Positions 1 through 6,984 are shown, counted from the first letter of the stretch. The stretch is 13,187 nucleotides of DNA from DATKMS01 sp041497995 (GCA_041497995.1 JBGQHM010000179.1:1-13187), one strand, 5' to 3'. Numbers and translations are program-made. The notes: generated by a model from the sequence alone, not told the origin.

Positions 1-435
1 CATGTCGCTACCACCGCCCACGCACCAGCCGTGGACCTGGGCGATGACCGGCTTGGGTGAGCGCCAGAGGCTCATGAACTTCGGCACCGGGGCGAGGTGC
101 GGCGCCGTCGCGAAAATGAAGTCCTTGCCAGGGTCCCATTTACCGCCCGTGGTGATCGCGCCGTCCCAGTGGTGAAAGCCACCGCCGAAGTCGAACCCGG
201 CGCAGAACGCGCGGCCGGCGCCGCGCAGAACGATCACCTTCACATCGACATCGGCGACCGCTCGGTGCACCGCCGCCTCGAGCTCGTCCGGCATGGGTGG
301 CACGATCGTGTTGAGGCGTTCCGGCCGGTTGAGCGTGATCGTCGCGATCGCCTCATCGACGTCGTAGAGCAACGTCTCGTATGCAATCCTGCGCCTGCTC
401 TGATTCTTGGTCCGGGTTCGCTGCCGAGGCTTCAT
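1..435 (-). CDS. Enoyl-CoA hydratase/isomerase (crotonase) family protein, 5' part only
   Basis: The first 145 codons of a crotonase-fold acyl-CoA enzyme are present; the rest lies beyond base 1. Members hydrate, isomerise or hydrolyse acyl-CoA thioesters in the cytoplasm. Visible family marks are the first strand ATITLNRPERLN (about residues 31-42), the first oxyanion-hole segment RAFCAGFDF (75-83) and the second one, GWCVGGGSDM (136-145). Between them sits an enlarged loop with HHWDG and KWDPGKDF (88-106), a feature I associate with actinobacterial-type EchA proteins rather than with short classical hydratases. The ATG at 435 is preceded by GGAG (441-444) with a 5-base gap, which fixes the start; the first 17 residues are Arg-rich and lie ahead of the fold. 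The catalytic Glu region is outside the window, so hydratase, isomerase or hydrolase cannot be decided. The nearest gene upstream is the decayed PIN toxin, 65 bases away on the same strand. Confidence 0.9.
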   Translation of the reverse strand, partial: MKPRQRTRTKNQSRRRIAYETLLYDVDEAIATITLNRPERLNTIVPPMPDELEAAVHRAVADVDVKVIVLRGAGRAFCAGFDFGGGFHHWDGAITTGGKWDPGKDFIFATAPHLAPVPKFMSLWRSPKPVIAQVHGWCVGGGSDM

Positions 436-500
436 GTGTTCTCCAATCTCCTGGGTCCGTGCGCTCCCTAGTTGGGCGCGCGCCAACCTGTTGGGCCGAT

Positions 501-724
501 TCAGGGGACGATGAGACGGACCGTGGGAAAGTACGTTCGATAGCGTTTGGCATCGCGGGTAAGCAGCGGTATCCCGGCCACCGCGGCGTGCGCGCCGATG
601 TAGAAGTCCGGCAGAGGCGTCCGCTTGGACGGCGGTGTCCGCCCGCTGGCGACCACGCCCACCACGTTGGGTCCTCAGTGAGGACGTCCAACAGGACGTT
701 GCTGTCGACCAGAACAACGCTCAC
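501..724 (-). pseudogene. Decayed VapC-type PIN-domain toxin (internal deletion and frameshift)
   Basis: VapC toxins are PIN-domain ribonucleases of about 130 residues that cleave tRNA or rRNA. Here a GTG start at 724 overlaps the antitoxin-frame TGA (721-723), the usual vapBC coupling. The first frame reads VSVVLVDSNVLLDVLTEDP and then WWAWS, with the first catalytic Asp (VDSN). From about 641 a different frame gives PLPDFYIGAHAAVAG, LLTRDAKRYRTYFPT and VRLIVP, then TGA at 501. This is a recognisable PIN C-terminus with its conserved Asp residues. The span 501-724 is 224 bases, not a multiple of three, and encodes about 71 recognisable residues. I infer a loss of about 65 central residues that includes the middle acidic residue, so no active nuclease can be made. 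An assembly error is possible but less likely, because the neighbouring antitoxin has the same kind of lesion. Confidence 0.82.
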
Positions 725-889
725 TTCGCGTCCCGCGTCAGCGCCATGATCTCGTCCGTGCTCCGTTGCCTTCTTGATGCCTACGGTATGGCCCGTTACC
801 TCGAACTCAACCTCACTGTTGGGCAATAGGCCGAGTCGATCTCGAATCTCTTTCGGAATCGTCACCTGCCCCTTTGACGTGATACGCAT
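721..889 (-). pseudogene. Decayed AbrB/MazE-type antitoxin (VapB-like; internal deletion and frameshift)
   Basis: This is the swapped-hairpin AbrB DNA-binding partner of the adjacent PIN toxin. The N-terminus MRITSKGQVTIPKEIRDRLG is a textbook AbrB/SpoVT motif and continues through NSEVEFEV to VGIKKA at about residue 41. The same reading frame then becomes meaningless, whereas the frame ending at 721 gives TDEIMALTRDAK and a stop, which is the usual tail of this antitoxin subfamily and the part that meets the toxin. The span of 169 bases is not a multiple of three. I infer that about 20 linker residues were lost together with the frame. The ATG at 889 is chosen over the GTG at 895 because GGAGGG (895-900) sits 5 bases before it. 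The frame read without correction runs on through the toxin and into the crotonase start, which is spurious. Confidence 0.82.
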
Positions 890-894
890 GATCA

Positions 895-900
895 CCCTCC
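895..900 (-). promoter_or_regulatory. Shine-Dalgarno site of the antitoxin gene
   Basis: GGAGGG on the minus strand, 5 bases before the ATG at 889. It selects that ATG over the in-frame GTG at 895, which would overlap the site itself. Confidence 0.6.
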
Positions 901-1305
901 GAGCAATACCGTGATTGGTCTTACACTAGCGGTCGCGGGGTCTCAGTGCCGGTTCGGGGCGTAAGCGTTGCGGCCGTAACGTTCGCAAAACGCCGCCACG
1001 TCGCTGTGGGTGTCACATTCGATTCTTCCTCGTACTCGCCGGTCGAAAACTCGGCGCCGAGATGAACGCATGACGCCTCGCTAGATCCACCAAAGGGCAC
1101 CCACAGTCAAGCGAGCACGCTTCGCGCGATGGCGGATGCGGGCTTCAGTCTGTCATAGTGCGACACCTTGTAGTGACATTGTGACAGCAAATCATACGGG
1201 AGCTCTCCAATCGACGATAGTTGCACAAGAACGCCTTCCGGAAAATTCGAGTCGCTCGAAACCAGGTTTCTGTCCTTGCGGGGTCTGGCGACAAATTCCA
1301 GCAGA
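901..1305. other. Gene-free stretch, no convincing content
   Basis: No reading frame here has family-like composition and no RNA gene was recognised. The one small pattern is a pair of CTGTCA (1150-1155) and TGACAG (1182-1187) half-sites in opposite orientation with a further TGACA between them, which could be chance or an operator-like element. The stretch lies upstream of the decayed toxin-antitoxin pair, so it may contain its old promoter. Confidence 0.4.
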
Positions 1306-1550
1306 CCCTTCGAGACGGCCCCGAAAAGATGGGGCCTCCTCAGGGTGAACGGAAATATTTTTCTGAAAGCAACAACAGAACCGTTCGCCCTGAGATGCGA
1401 ATCAGCTGGTGCGTGCTGATCAGTTGGGCCAATGAACCAGTCACTGTGGTCTGTCTTTTCGTCATTCCCGCAATCTTTAGGCGGGAATCCACTCCGCGCC
1501 CCCTCCTGGATACCCGCTTAAAGACTGCGGGCATGACGCGTCTCGAAGGG
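1306..1550. repeat. Composite of palindromic dispersed repeats
   Basis: Several inverted repeats are nested in 245 bases. CCCTTCGAGACG at 1306-1317 is matched exactly, inverted, by CGTCTCGAAGGG at 1539-1550. Just inside the left copy, GGCCCC (1317-1322) and GGGGCC (1331-1336) form a hairpin. TCAGGGTGAACGG (1340-1352) faces CCGTTCGCCCTGA (1381-1393) with one mismatch. The right part holds the long palindrome listed separately. These strings resemble non-coding dispersed repeats known from many proteobacterial and related genomes; I cannot count copies in this genome. Confidence 0.7.
1460..1538. repeat. Long palindromic repeat, copy A (CGTCATTCCCGC family)
   Basis: Two 32-base arms, 1460-1491 and 1507-1538, are reverse complements at 28 of 32 positions around a 15-base centre. 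Each arm also folds on itself through CCCGC and GCGGG around an ATCTTTA-like loop. The ends read CGTCATTCCCGC and GCGGGCATGACG. The same ends, and the same ACTCC after the first arm, occur in a second copy at 12345-12452, so this is a dispersed family rather than a terminator. Confidence 0.85.
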
Positions 1551-1701
1551 CGCGCTCGCGAGAAAATCGACGGTCTCTGCAGGTAGAGGTCAGGTGAGGG
1601 GATGTGATGTTCGCTTCTCACCTCTCGGTGACCAGCTTCAGCAACCCGCCACGCCCGACCCGAGCATCCCGAGGAGCGCCATGCTTTTCGGCGCCTATCG
1701 A

Positions 1702-1848
1702 TCACAAGCCACCGCGCACTGCACGGACGCACTTGTTGATGATCGTCTTATCGAGGAGGACCGAGTTGCCATTGAAGAAGAACACGCCCCATGCGAACGT
1801 CGGAACGCCCGCGCTGGTAGCAGACGACCAGTACTCGTTCGTGACGCG
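1702..1848 (-). pseudogene. Orphan C-terminal fragment of a DUF1566 (Lcl C-terminal) protein
   Basis: About 48 codons end in a normal stop at 1702-1704 and read NEYWSSATSAGVPTFAWGVF, then FFNGN, DKT and finally CVRAVRGGL. The order YWSS, AW, F-NG, DKT and VRAVRGG is the hallmark of the C-terminal half of DUF1566 domains, found in secreted or cell-surface proteins of unknown role. Nothing upstream in any frame continues the domain: the similarity begins about 7 bases after the stop of the aldo/keto reductase on the same strand. It is therefore a remnant whose 5' portion was removed by deletion or rearrangement, leaving the reductase joined to its tail. It has no start codon or ribosome binding site of its own and is probably not translated as a functional product. 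Confidence 0.75.
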
Positions 1849-1855
1849 CTGTGCC

Positions 1856-2842
1856 CTACCAGGCGTACGCTTCGGGTGCCTGCCCGCCAGGTCCTGGAAA
1901 GATCTGATCCAGCTTGGCGAGCGCATCCTTCGTCAGCTTGATCTCCAGCGCGCGCAGGCTGCCGGTGAGCTGCTCCATCGTGCGCGGTCCGATGATCGGC
2001 GCGGTGACGGCCGGGTTGTGCAGTAGCCATGCGAGCGCGACGTCCGCCGGCTGCTCGCCGAGCTCGCGGCAGAACGCTTCGTACGCCTCGAACTTCGCGC
2101 GATCCTTCTGCACCGCCTTTTGGATGCGTTCGGACGCGCGCCGGCCCTCACTGATCTTGCGGAGAATGCCGCCCAGCAAACCGCCGCTGAGCGGACTCCA
2201 TGGGATGACGCCGAGGCCGAGGGCCTGACAGGCGGGGATGATCTCCAGCTCGACGGTGCGGGCGTTCAGGTTGTAGAGGCTCTGCTCGCACACCAATCCA
2301 AGGAAGTGGCGCTGCGCCGCCACGCCGTTGGCTTGCGCGATGTTCCACGCGGCGAAGTTGCTGCTGCCGACGTAGAGGACCTTGCCCTCGCGGACCAATT
2401 GCTCCATCGCTTGCCACACTTCATCCCACGGGACGTCGCGGTCGATGTGATGCATCTGGTAGAGATCAATGCGGTCTGTCTGCAAACGACGCAGACTGTC
2501 CTCGCAGGCGCGCTTGATGTGGTACGCCGACAGGCCGCGATCGTTGGGACCATCGCCCATGCGGCCGAACACTTTGGTGGCGAGGATGATGCGCTCGCGG
2601 CGTCCGCCGCCGTGCGGCCCGCCGCCGCGTGCCAGCCAGCGGCCGACGATCTGCTCGGTGACGCCTTCACCGGTCTTCCAGCCATACACGTTGGCGGTGT
2701 CGAAGAAGTTGATGCCCAGCTCGACGGCCTTGTCCATGATGGCATGGCTGTCGGCTTCGTTGGTGAGCGGGCCGAAGTTCATCGTGCCCAAGCACAACGG
2801 GCTCACCTGCAATCCAGTGCGTCCGAGTCTGACGTGCTTCAT
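1856..2842 (-). CDS. Aldo/keto reductase
   Basis: A complete 328-residue aldo/keto reductase, a cytoplasmic TIM-barrel enzyme that reduces aldehydes or ketones with NADPH. The catalytic tetrad is visible: Asp48 and Tyr53 in FFDTANVYGW, Lys90 in ILATKVFG and His131 in DLYQMHHID. Other family marks are CLGTMNFG near the start, YVGSSNF in the centre, PWSPLSGGLL and PIIGPRTMEQL in the cofactor-binding C-terminal part. The C-terminus PEAYAW appears native. The ATG at 2842 is preceded by AAGGAGG (2849-2855) at 6 bases, which rules out longer starts upstream that would run into the preceding gene. A Gly-rich insertion (GGGPHGGGRR, about 73-82) precedes the Lys strand. The gene begins 17 bases after the Thr-Pro stalk protein and is probably cotranscribed with it, although no functional link is obvious. 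The substrate is unknown. Confidence 0.95.
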   Translation of the reverse strand: MKHVRLGRTGLQVSPLCLGTMNFGPLTNEADSHAIMDKAVELGINFFDTANVYGWKTGEGVTEQIVGRWLARGGGPHGGGRRERIILATKVFGRMGDGPNDRGLSAYHIKRACEDSLRRLQTDRIDLYQMHHIDRDVPWDEVWQAMEQLVREGKVLYVGSSNFAAWNIAQANGVAAQRHFLGLVCEQSLYNLNARTVELEIIPACQALGLGVIPWSPLSGGLLGGILRKISEGRRASERIQKAVQKDRAKFEAYEAFCRELGEQPADVALAWLLHNPAVTAPIIGPRTMEQLTGSLRALEIKLTKDALAKLDQIFPGPGGQAPEAYAW

Positions 2843-2848
2843 AGCCCT

Positions 2849-2855
2849 CCTCCTT
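2849..2855 (-). promoter_or_regulatory. Strong Shine-Dalgarno site of the aldo/keto reductase
   Basis: AAGGAGG on the minus strand, 6 bases before the ATG at 2842. It fixes this start although the frame stays open further upstream. Confidence 0.75.
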
Positions 2856-2859
2856 GTGC

Positions 2860-4752
2860 TCATTGACGCGCGGCGCCGCCACCGGAGCCCTGCACGCCGT
2901 TGAAGACGCCGCTGTACATGTCGAAGTTGCACCCCTCAATGCTGAACGGCGGATCGGTGGGTGAGATGAGCAGTCGGCCGTCGGCGCTCAGCATCATACT
3001 TCCGGACAGTGGTTGCGCGTCGGAGAAGTCCTGCTGCGTCGCCCAGTCGGTCAACGTCGCCGTCGTTGCCGACGTGGCTGCGCCGCGGAAGAAGGCGACC
3101 GGGTCGCTGGTGATCGCCGCGATGACGTTCTGACCATCGGTGAGCCACGACGCGCCCAGTTGGTTGTGGCCGCAGATCTGACTCCAGCCGCCTACGTACA
3201 AGCAGACGCCTAACGTTCCACTGGTGTTGTCGGTGAAGACGAACGGGCACGCCGATGGTGTCGCCGTGGGCGTCCGCGTCGGCGTCGCAGTGGGCGTACG
3301 TGTTGGTGTTGGTGTGCGGGTCGGAGTGGCCGTGAACGTCGGCGTTGGGGTCGGCGTCACGGTTGGCGTCGGCGTTGGTGTGCGGGTGGCAGTTGGAGTG
3401 CGCGTTGGTGTGAAGGTGGGTGTGTTCGTCGGCGTCAACGTCGGGGTGCGGGTTGGTGTGTCGGTCGGCGTCAGGGTCGGCGTCCGCGTCGGCGTCGTTG
3501 TGGGCGTCAGCGTTGGTGTGCGGCTCGGCGTTGGTGTGCGCGTCGGTGTCGCTGTCGGTGTGGTGGTGGGCGTCTGAGTCGGCGTGACGGTCGGCGTTTG
3601 GGTTCTGGTCGCCGTGGGCGTGCGGGTGGGTGTCGTTGTCCGCGTGTCGGTGGGTATGCCGGTGGATGTCGCCGTTGGCCGTGCGGTGACGGTGAACGTT
3701 GGGGTTCTCGTAGGCGTCAACGTTATCGTTGGCGTCCGCGTGCGCGTCGGGGTCGGAGTTCGTGTTGATGACCCGGTCGCGGTGGCGGTTTGGGTCTGGG
3801 TAAAGCTGCGCGTCGCGGTGGCAGTACGGGTGATCGTTGGGCTCGTGCTGGGTGTGGGGGTTTTGGTGGTGGTGGCGGTCGCGTTCGGTGTAGCAGTTGC
3901 GGTTGGCGTACTGGTGCGAGTGAAGGTCGGCGTCGCGGTGGCAGGGGGGCTGAAGGTAGCCGTGCGTGTGCCGCCAGCCTCGGTGCGGGAAGCGGTCCGC
4001 GTCGGCGAAGCGGTGGCGGTGCGTGTCGGGCTCACGGTCGCGGTGATGCTGGCCGTGCGCGTGGCCGTCTGTGTGCGACTGGCAGTCGCGCTTGCTGTCG
4101 CGCTCTGAGTCGCGGTGAGGCTGGGCGTGAGACTTGGCGCCGTCGTCGCCGTGTGAGTGGACGTGGGCGTAACGCTGATGGTCTCCGTCGGCGTACCCGT
4201 CGAGGCCGTCGCCGTGTGTGTGGGCGTCGGCGTTGCGGTGCCCGTCGGGGTCGCCGGCCCGCCCGGCGTTTCAGTCACTGTGACGGTTGACGTCGGAGCA
4301 GTCGTCGGTGTGGTGGTGGGCGTGGCGCTCTCCCGCGGCGTCAGCGTGCTAGTCGGGGTGGTGGATGGCGTGACCGCCACCGTCGGGGTTGGAGTATCGC
4401 TCGCCGGTACCGACGGTGTCTCGGTCTGCGTTGCCGTTAGACTCGCGGTCATGGTGTCTGTCGGCGTCGGACTCGGAGACACCGCACATCCATTGAGCGA
4501 GTTGTTCACCGCTACCAGAACCTCATTGATCGTCACGGCGCCGTCGCCGTCGGCATCGAATGCGGTACACGCGCCCACGGGTAGAGTGCCCAGCGCTATG
4601 TTGATGCCCGTAATCAGCTCGTCGATGGTCACCTCGCCGAGTCCGTCGCAGTCACCGACACACGCCGGCGGTTGATTGGACACAGCGGATGCGGTGAGTG
4701 GGAGCAGCACAGTTACCCATGCGAACCACAGCAACGAAAAGCGACGCAGCAT
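2860..4752 (-). CDS. Secreted EF-hand/dockerin-like protein with a long Thr-Pro stalk
   Basis: A 630-residue protein of unknown function. Residues 1-23 form a signal peptide (hydrophobic LLWFAWVTVLLPL, cleavage likely after ASA). Residues about 31-89 hold two dockerin-like calcium loops: DCDGLGEVTIDE (34-45), degenerate at the fifth position, and DADGDGAVTINE (66-77), which has every expected ligand. Residues about 91-501 are a Thr/Pro/Ala/Ser stalk built on a TPT unit, strict in the C-terminal part and diluted toward the N-terminus. Residues 502-630 are a distinct domain with four Cys (502, 517, 527, 608), which I cannot assign. There is no C-terminal membrane anchor or sorting signal. The design suggests an exported, extended and possibly O-glycosylated protein. 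The start is the ATG at 4752, directly before the signal peptide, with only a weak ribosome site. The aldo/keto reductase follows after 17 bases. Confidence 0.85.
   Translation of the reverse strand: MLRRFSLLWFAWVTVLLPLTASAVSNQPPACVGDCDGLGEVTIDELITGINIALGTLPVGACTAFDADGDGAVTINEVLVAVNNSLNGCAVSPSPTPTDTMTASLTATQTETPSVPASDTPTPTVAVTPSTTPTSTLTPRESATPTTTPTTAPTSTVTVTETPGGPATPTGTATPTPTHTATASTGTPTETISVTPTSTHTATTAPSLTPSLTATQSATASATASRTQTATRTASITATVSPTRTATASPTRTASRTEAGGTRTATFSPPATATPTFTRTSTPTATATPNATATTTKTPTPSTSPTITRTATATRSFTQTQTATATGSSTRTPTPTRTRTPTITLTPTRTPTFTVTARPTATSTGIPTDTRTTTPTRTPTATRTQTPTVTPTQTPTTTPTATPTRTPTPSRTPTLTPTTTPTRTPTLTPTDTPTRTPTLTPTNTPTFTPTRTPTATRTPTPTPTVTPTPTPTFTATPTRTPTPTRTPTATPTRTPTATPSACPFVFTDNTSGTLGVCLYVGGWSQICGHNQLGASWLTDGQNVIAAITSDPVAFFRGAATSATTATLTDWATQQDFSDAQPLSGSMMLSADGRLLISPTDPPFSIEGCNFDMYSGVFNGVQGSGGGAARQ
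3250..4482. repeat. Codon-phased Thr-Pro tandem repeat tract
   Basis: About 1.2 kb with a 6-base period, encoding on the minus strand alternating Thr with Pro, Ala, Arg, Ser and other residues. On the plus strand it appears as GTN GGN/GCN GTN runs. Units near 3250-3700 are close to perfect PT and PTRTPT patterns, whereas 4100-4480 is much more degenerate, which suggests recent expansion near the stalk's C-terminal end. Such tracts are prone to length change and to collapse in assembly. Confidence 0.85.
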
Positions 4753-4824
4753 GTCCCGCTAGGTTCTAGAGAAGGGGCGAGCATTACACAATGCAGAAAG
4801 ATGTCGTCTGCGTGAGTGAGTGAA

Positions 4825-4843
4825 GGCGGGTTTGAAACCCGCC
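4825..4843. repeat. Short palindrome between the stalk gene and the MBL gene
   Basis: GGCGGGTTT and AAACCCGCC are perfect inverted 9-base arms around a single G. There is no T-run after it on either strand, so a rho-independent terminator is not well supported. A dispersed palindromic repeat is equally likely. It lies in the 119-base gap between two minus-strand genes. Confidence 0.55.
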
Positions 4844-4871
4844 GCTACCATGAGGCGGCTCGCCGCGCTGC

Positions 4872-6143
4872 TTAGTGGTTGCGATCCAGCCCCATGCCTA
4901 GACCGGCGGCGCTTTCGGGTGGTTCACCGAGGGCCAGTTTGGCGTCGTTCATCGCGGCGCGGTAGATGCCTTGTGCCATCAGTGCCTCGGCCTCGCTCAG
5001 GCGGCGAGCGTAGACATCGCGTTTCAGCGTTTGCGCGGCGCGGTCGTTCGGCACCGCGCGCGTGGCCCACTCGGCGACATGCGTTGCCATCACCGTGTCT
5101 CCCTGGCTCAGCAAGGTGCGGCCGCGCGTGATGAGCGCACCCACGCCGCCGGAGAGCTGCGTGATCTCTGTTGCTTGTGCTGCCCATGTCGCGGGTAGGA
5201 GGTCGGCCGCGTTGCCGTTCCACCAGCCGCCCCACAGGCGTAGCAGGTTGCGTACGATGAACTTCGGGTGATCGTACTTTGCCTGCAGGAATGGACGCGT
5301 AGCGAGCTCCGGGTCCGGCTCGACGCCGTGGAAGATTTCCTCCGGCGTTTGTCCCGCGTTCATCCGTTCCAGCACCTGGTCGATAATGATGCGCAGGTAG
5401 CGCGCTGTCTCGGTCAGTACGGTGCGTACCGCATCGCGCCCGTGCACGGCGATGCCGTGACCGGGGAACAACCACTCCGCTTCCAGACCCGCCATCTCTT
5501 CAAGCACGTTGGCCCACTCGAGCGGATAGCGCTGCACCTTCTGCGGATTGCCGCAGTTGGGCGCCTGCCAGATGATCAGATCGCCGACGAACAAGTAGCG
5601 GCGCGCCGGTATCCAGACGTAACACGCATCGTCAGTCTCGCCTTTGGCGGCATGGTAGCGCACCTCGAGATCGCCGAGCCGTTGCGTGAGCGACTCGCGG
5701 AAGGTGAGTGTCGGCCAATCGAAGCGATCGGGAAATACAGGAGAGGGGAGGCTGAACTGCCGCTGATTGATGCGGGCGTTCCACCCGTTCGTGAGGTGAT
5801 AGCGGTGAAAGCGCTGTGGGCAGTTTTCCTGCGCGATGATTTGAGGCTTCTCGCCGGCGGTCAGAAATGGGCGCAACCCAAAGGCGTGGTCGACGTGACC
5901 ATGCGTGTAGACGGCGGTGTGCAGGGGCGCGTCGCTCCACGCGCGCACGGCCTGGTGAACGGAATCGGCCAAATTGCCGAGGCCCGGGTCGACGAGCAGT
6001 AGACCCACCGGCGTGCGCATCGCATAGGTGTTCACAAACGCAGCGTGCATGAGGACGTCCGGCGCCACCTCGGTCGGCTCGGCATAGAGGCGCGGGCGCG
6101 CGTTGAGCGGATCGCTCGTGACCATCGGTGAACTGGGTGCCAT
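4872..6143 (-). CDS. MBL-fold metallohydrolase, alkyl-sulfatase-like with dimerisation domain
   Basis: A 423-residue protein of the metallo-beta-lactamase fold related to type III linear alkyl sulfatases (SdsA1/BDS1 group), which hydrolyse alkyl sulfate esters. The metal motif THGHVDHAFG gives His81, His83, Asp85 and His86; later candidate ligands are His164/Glu169 in HAAKGETDDA, Asp188 in FVGDLI and His229 in PGHG. Residues about 290-405 match the alkyl sulfatase dimerisation domain, with GGWWNGNAADLLPA, LLSQGDTVMATHVAEWA and a closing helical pair. The protein is much shorter than SdsA1 (about 650 residues) and lacks the C-terminal SCP2-like domain, so sulfatase activity is inference; lactonase or other ester hydrolysis is possible. 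No signal peptide is visible, unlike exported SdsA1. The ATG at 6143 is chosen because AGAGGA precedes it and the residues further upstream are not family-like. It lies 94 bases after the VOC gene. Confidence 0.88.
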   Translation of the reverse strand: MAPSSPMVTSDPLNARPRLYAEPTEVAPDVLMHAAFVNTYAMRTPVGLLLVDPGLGNLADSVHQAVRAWSDAPLHTAVYTHGHVDHAFGLRPFLTAGEKPQIIAQENCPQRFHRYHLTNGWNARINQRQFSLPSPVFPDRFDWPTLTFRESLTQRLGDLEVRYHAAKGETDDACYVWIPARRYLFVGDLIIWQAPNCGNPQKVQRYPLEWANVLEEMAGLEAEWLFPGHGIAVHGRDAVRTVLTETARYLRIIIDQVLERMNAGQTPEEIFHGVEPDPELATRPFLQAKYDHPKFIVRNLLRLWGGWWNGNAADLLPATWAAQATEITQLSGGVGALITRGRTLLSQGDTVMATHVAEWATRAVPNDRAAQTLKRDVYARRLSEAEALMAQGIYRAAMNDAKLALGEPPESAAGLGMGLDRNH

Positions 6144-6237
6144 GGACTTCCTCTCTTGTGGGCTAGGGCCTGCGGCCAGCGTCACTTCTATGGTCCGCTC
6201 CCGATGGTCGCTCCGGGGTGCCAAGTCCGACAGGCTG

Positions 6238-6984
6238 CTATACGATGCGGATGCGTGTACCGCAGATGGTGATCTGATCGTTTGTCGCCGCTATGCCGCG
6301 GCCGCGAGCGGCAGCCAACAACCGGGGCCGGTCGCTGACGGCGACGTCGATACCACTCACTCCTTCGCCGCGGCCATCAGCGGCTTTCACGAAGCGAATT
6401 GCACCTTGGTCGAGGACGATTCGCACGATACCGCTCGCCGTCTGCGCGACGGGGCGGGCCAATACCTCCGACCAGCGCTGCGCCAGCGCCAGCGGCTCGT
6501 CGGCTTGCAACTCTACGCCGGTGATTTCCGTAACCACATCCATTCGGACCGCAGTCGCCCACTCGCTACCAGCCCACTGCCACGACGACGGCGGGTCCGC
6601 CGCGTCGAGCGATAGGATGGCGCCGCCGACGTCACGCGGATGGAGATGCGTGCCGCGGATCGTAGGAAGATCGGCACTCCAGACCACGCGTACGCCCAGC
6701 CGAGCGACGCGTCTGCGATCGGCGTCCAAGTCATCGCATTGCAGGATGACCATGTATCCGCCATCGCCACCGCGCCGATCGAGGAAACGGCCGGCAGTCG
6801 TGTTGGGCTCGATGGGTGAGACGACTTCGAGGAACGTGTCGCCAATTGGCATCACCGCGTTGTGCAGACCGAAGGCGCGCACACCGGGATCGCGGAACGC
6901 CACCTCGATACCGAGTACGGCGCAAAGATCCGCGACGGCGGGCTCGAGGTTACGCGCGACGAGGGCAACCTGACGTAGACGCAT
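6238..6984 (-). CDS. VOC superfamily (glyoxalase-like) protein
   Basis: A 248-residue protein of the vicinal oxygen chelate fold, close to the Glyoxalase_3-like type. The first module starts at once (RQVALVARNLEPAV), carries GDTFLEVVSP (49-58) and ends with GTHLHPRDVGGAILSLD (111-127). A second module follows from about residue 148, with ITGVELQADEPLALAQRW and QGAIRFV. VOC enzymes usually begin with a His ligand in the pattern DHV; here the equivalent position is Gln5, so metal binding is incomplete or differently arranged, while Glu53 and His113/His115 are available. The substrate is unknown; family members act as isomerases, lyases, epimerases or binding proteins. The gene is 60 bases downstream of the aldehyde oxidoreductase and upstream of the MBL protein, consistent with one minus-strand transcript. 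The ATG at 6984 has no strong ribosome site. Confidence 0.85.
   Translation of the reverse strand: MRLRQVALVARNLEPAVADLCAVLGIEVAFRDPGVRAFGLHNAVMPIGDTFLEVVSPIEPNTTAGRFLDRRGGDGGYMVILQCDDLDADRRRVARLGVRVVWSADLPTIRGTHLHPRDVGGAILSLDAADPPSSWQWAGSEWATAVRMDVVTEITGVELQADEPLALAQRWSEVLARPVAQTASGIVRIVLDQGAIRFVKAADGRGEGVSGIDVAVSDRPRLLAAARGRGIAATNDQITICGTRIRIV

Noticed and set aside
353..895. A single 180-codon minus-strand frame starting like AbrB and continuing to base 353
   Set aside because: Only its first third is family-like. It passes through the toxin and into the crotonase start because of frameshifts; the toxin and antitoxin tails are in other frames.
1460..1538. Possible CRISPR array or terminator at the palindromic repeat
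   Set aside because: There are no regularly spaced direct repeats and no T-run; the same element recurs at 12345-12452 inside a gene, so it is a dispersed repeat.
1136..1586. Short frames in the gene-free interval around 1136-1586
   Set aside because: They run through palindromic repeats and have low-complexity translations without family features or ribosome sites.
2120..2866. A 248-codon plus-strand frame opposite the aldo/keto reductase
   Set aside because: It is an antisense shadow in high-GC sequence; the opposite strand encodes a complete reductase with its catalytic tetrad.
3224..4675. Three long plus-strand frames rich in Val and Gly opposite the Thr-Pro stalk (3224-3577, 3584-4108, 4157-4675)
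   Set aside because: They are the reverse reading of a 6-base codon-phased repeat, which keeps stops out of the antisense frame; they have no ribosome sites and no domain character, and the minus strand has a signal peptide and calcium loops.
5268..6002. A 244-codon plus-strand frame opposite the MBL gene
   Set aside because: No domain character and no ribosome site; the minus strand shows the metal motif and the dimerisation domain.
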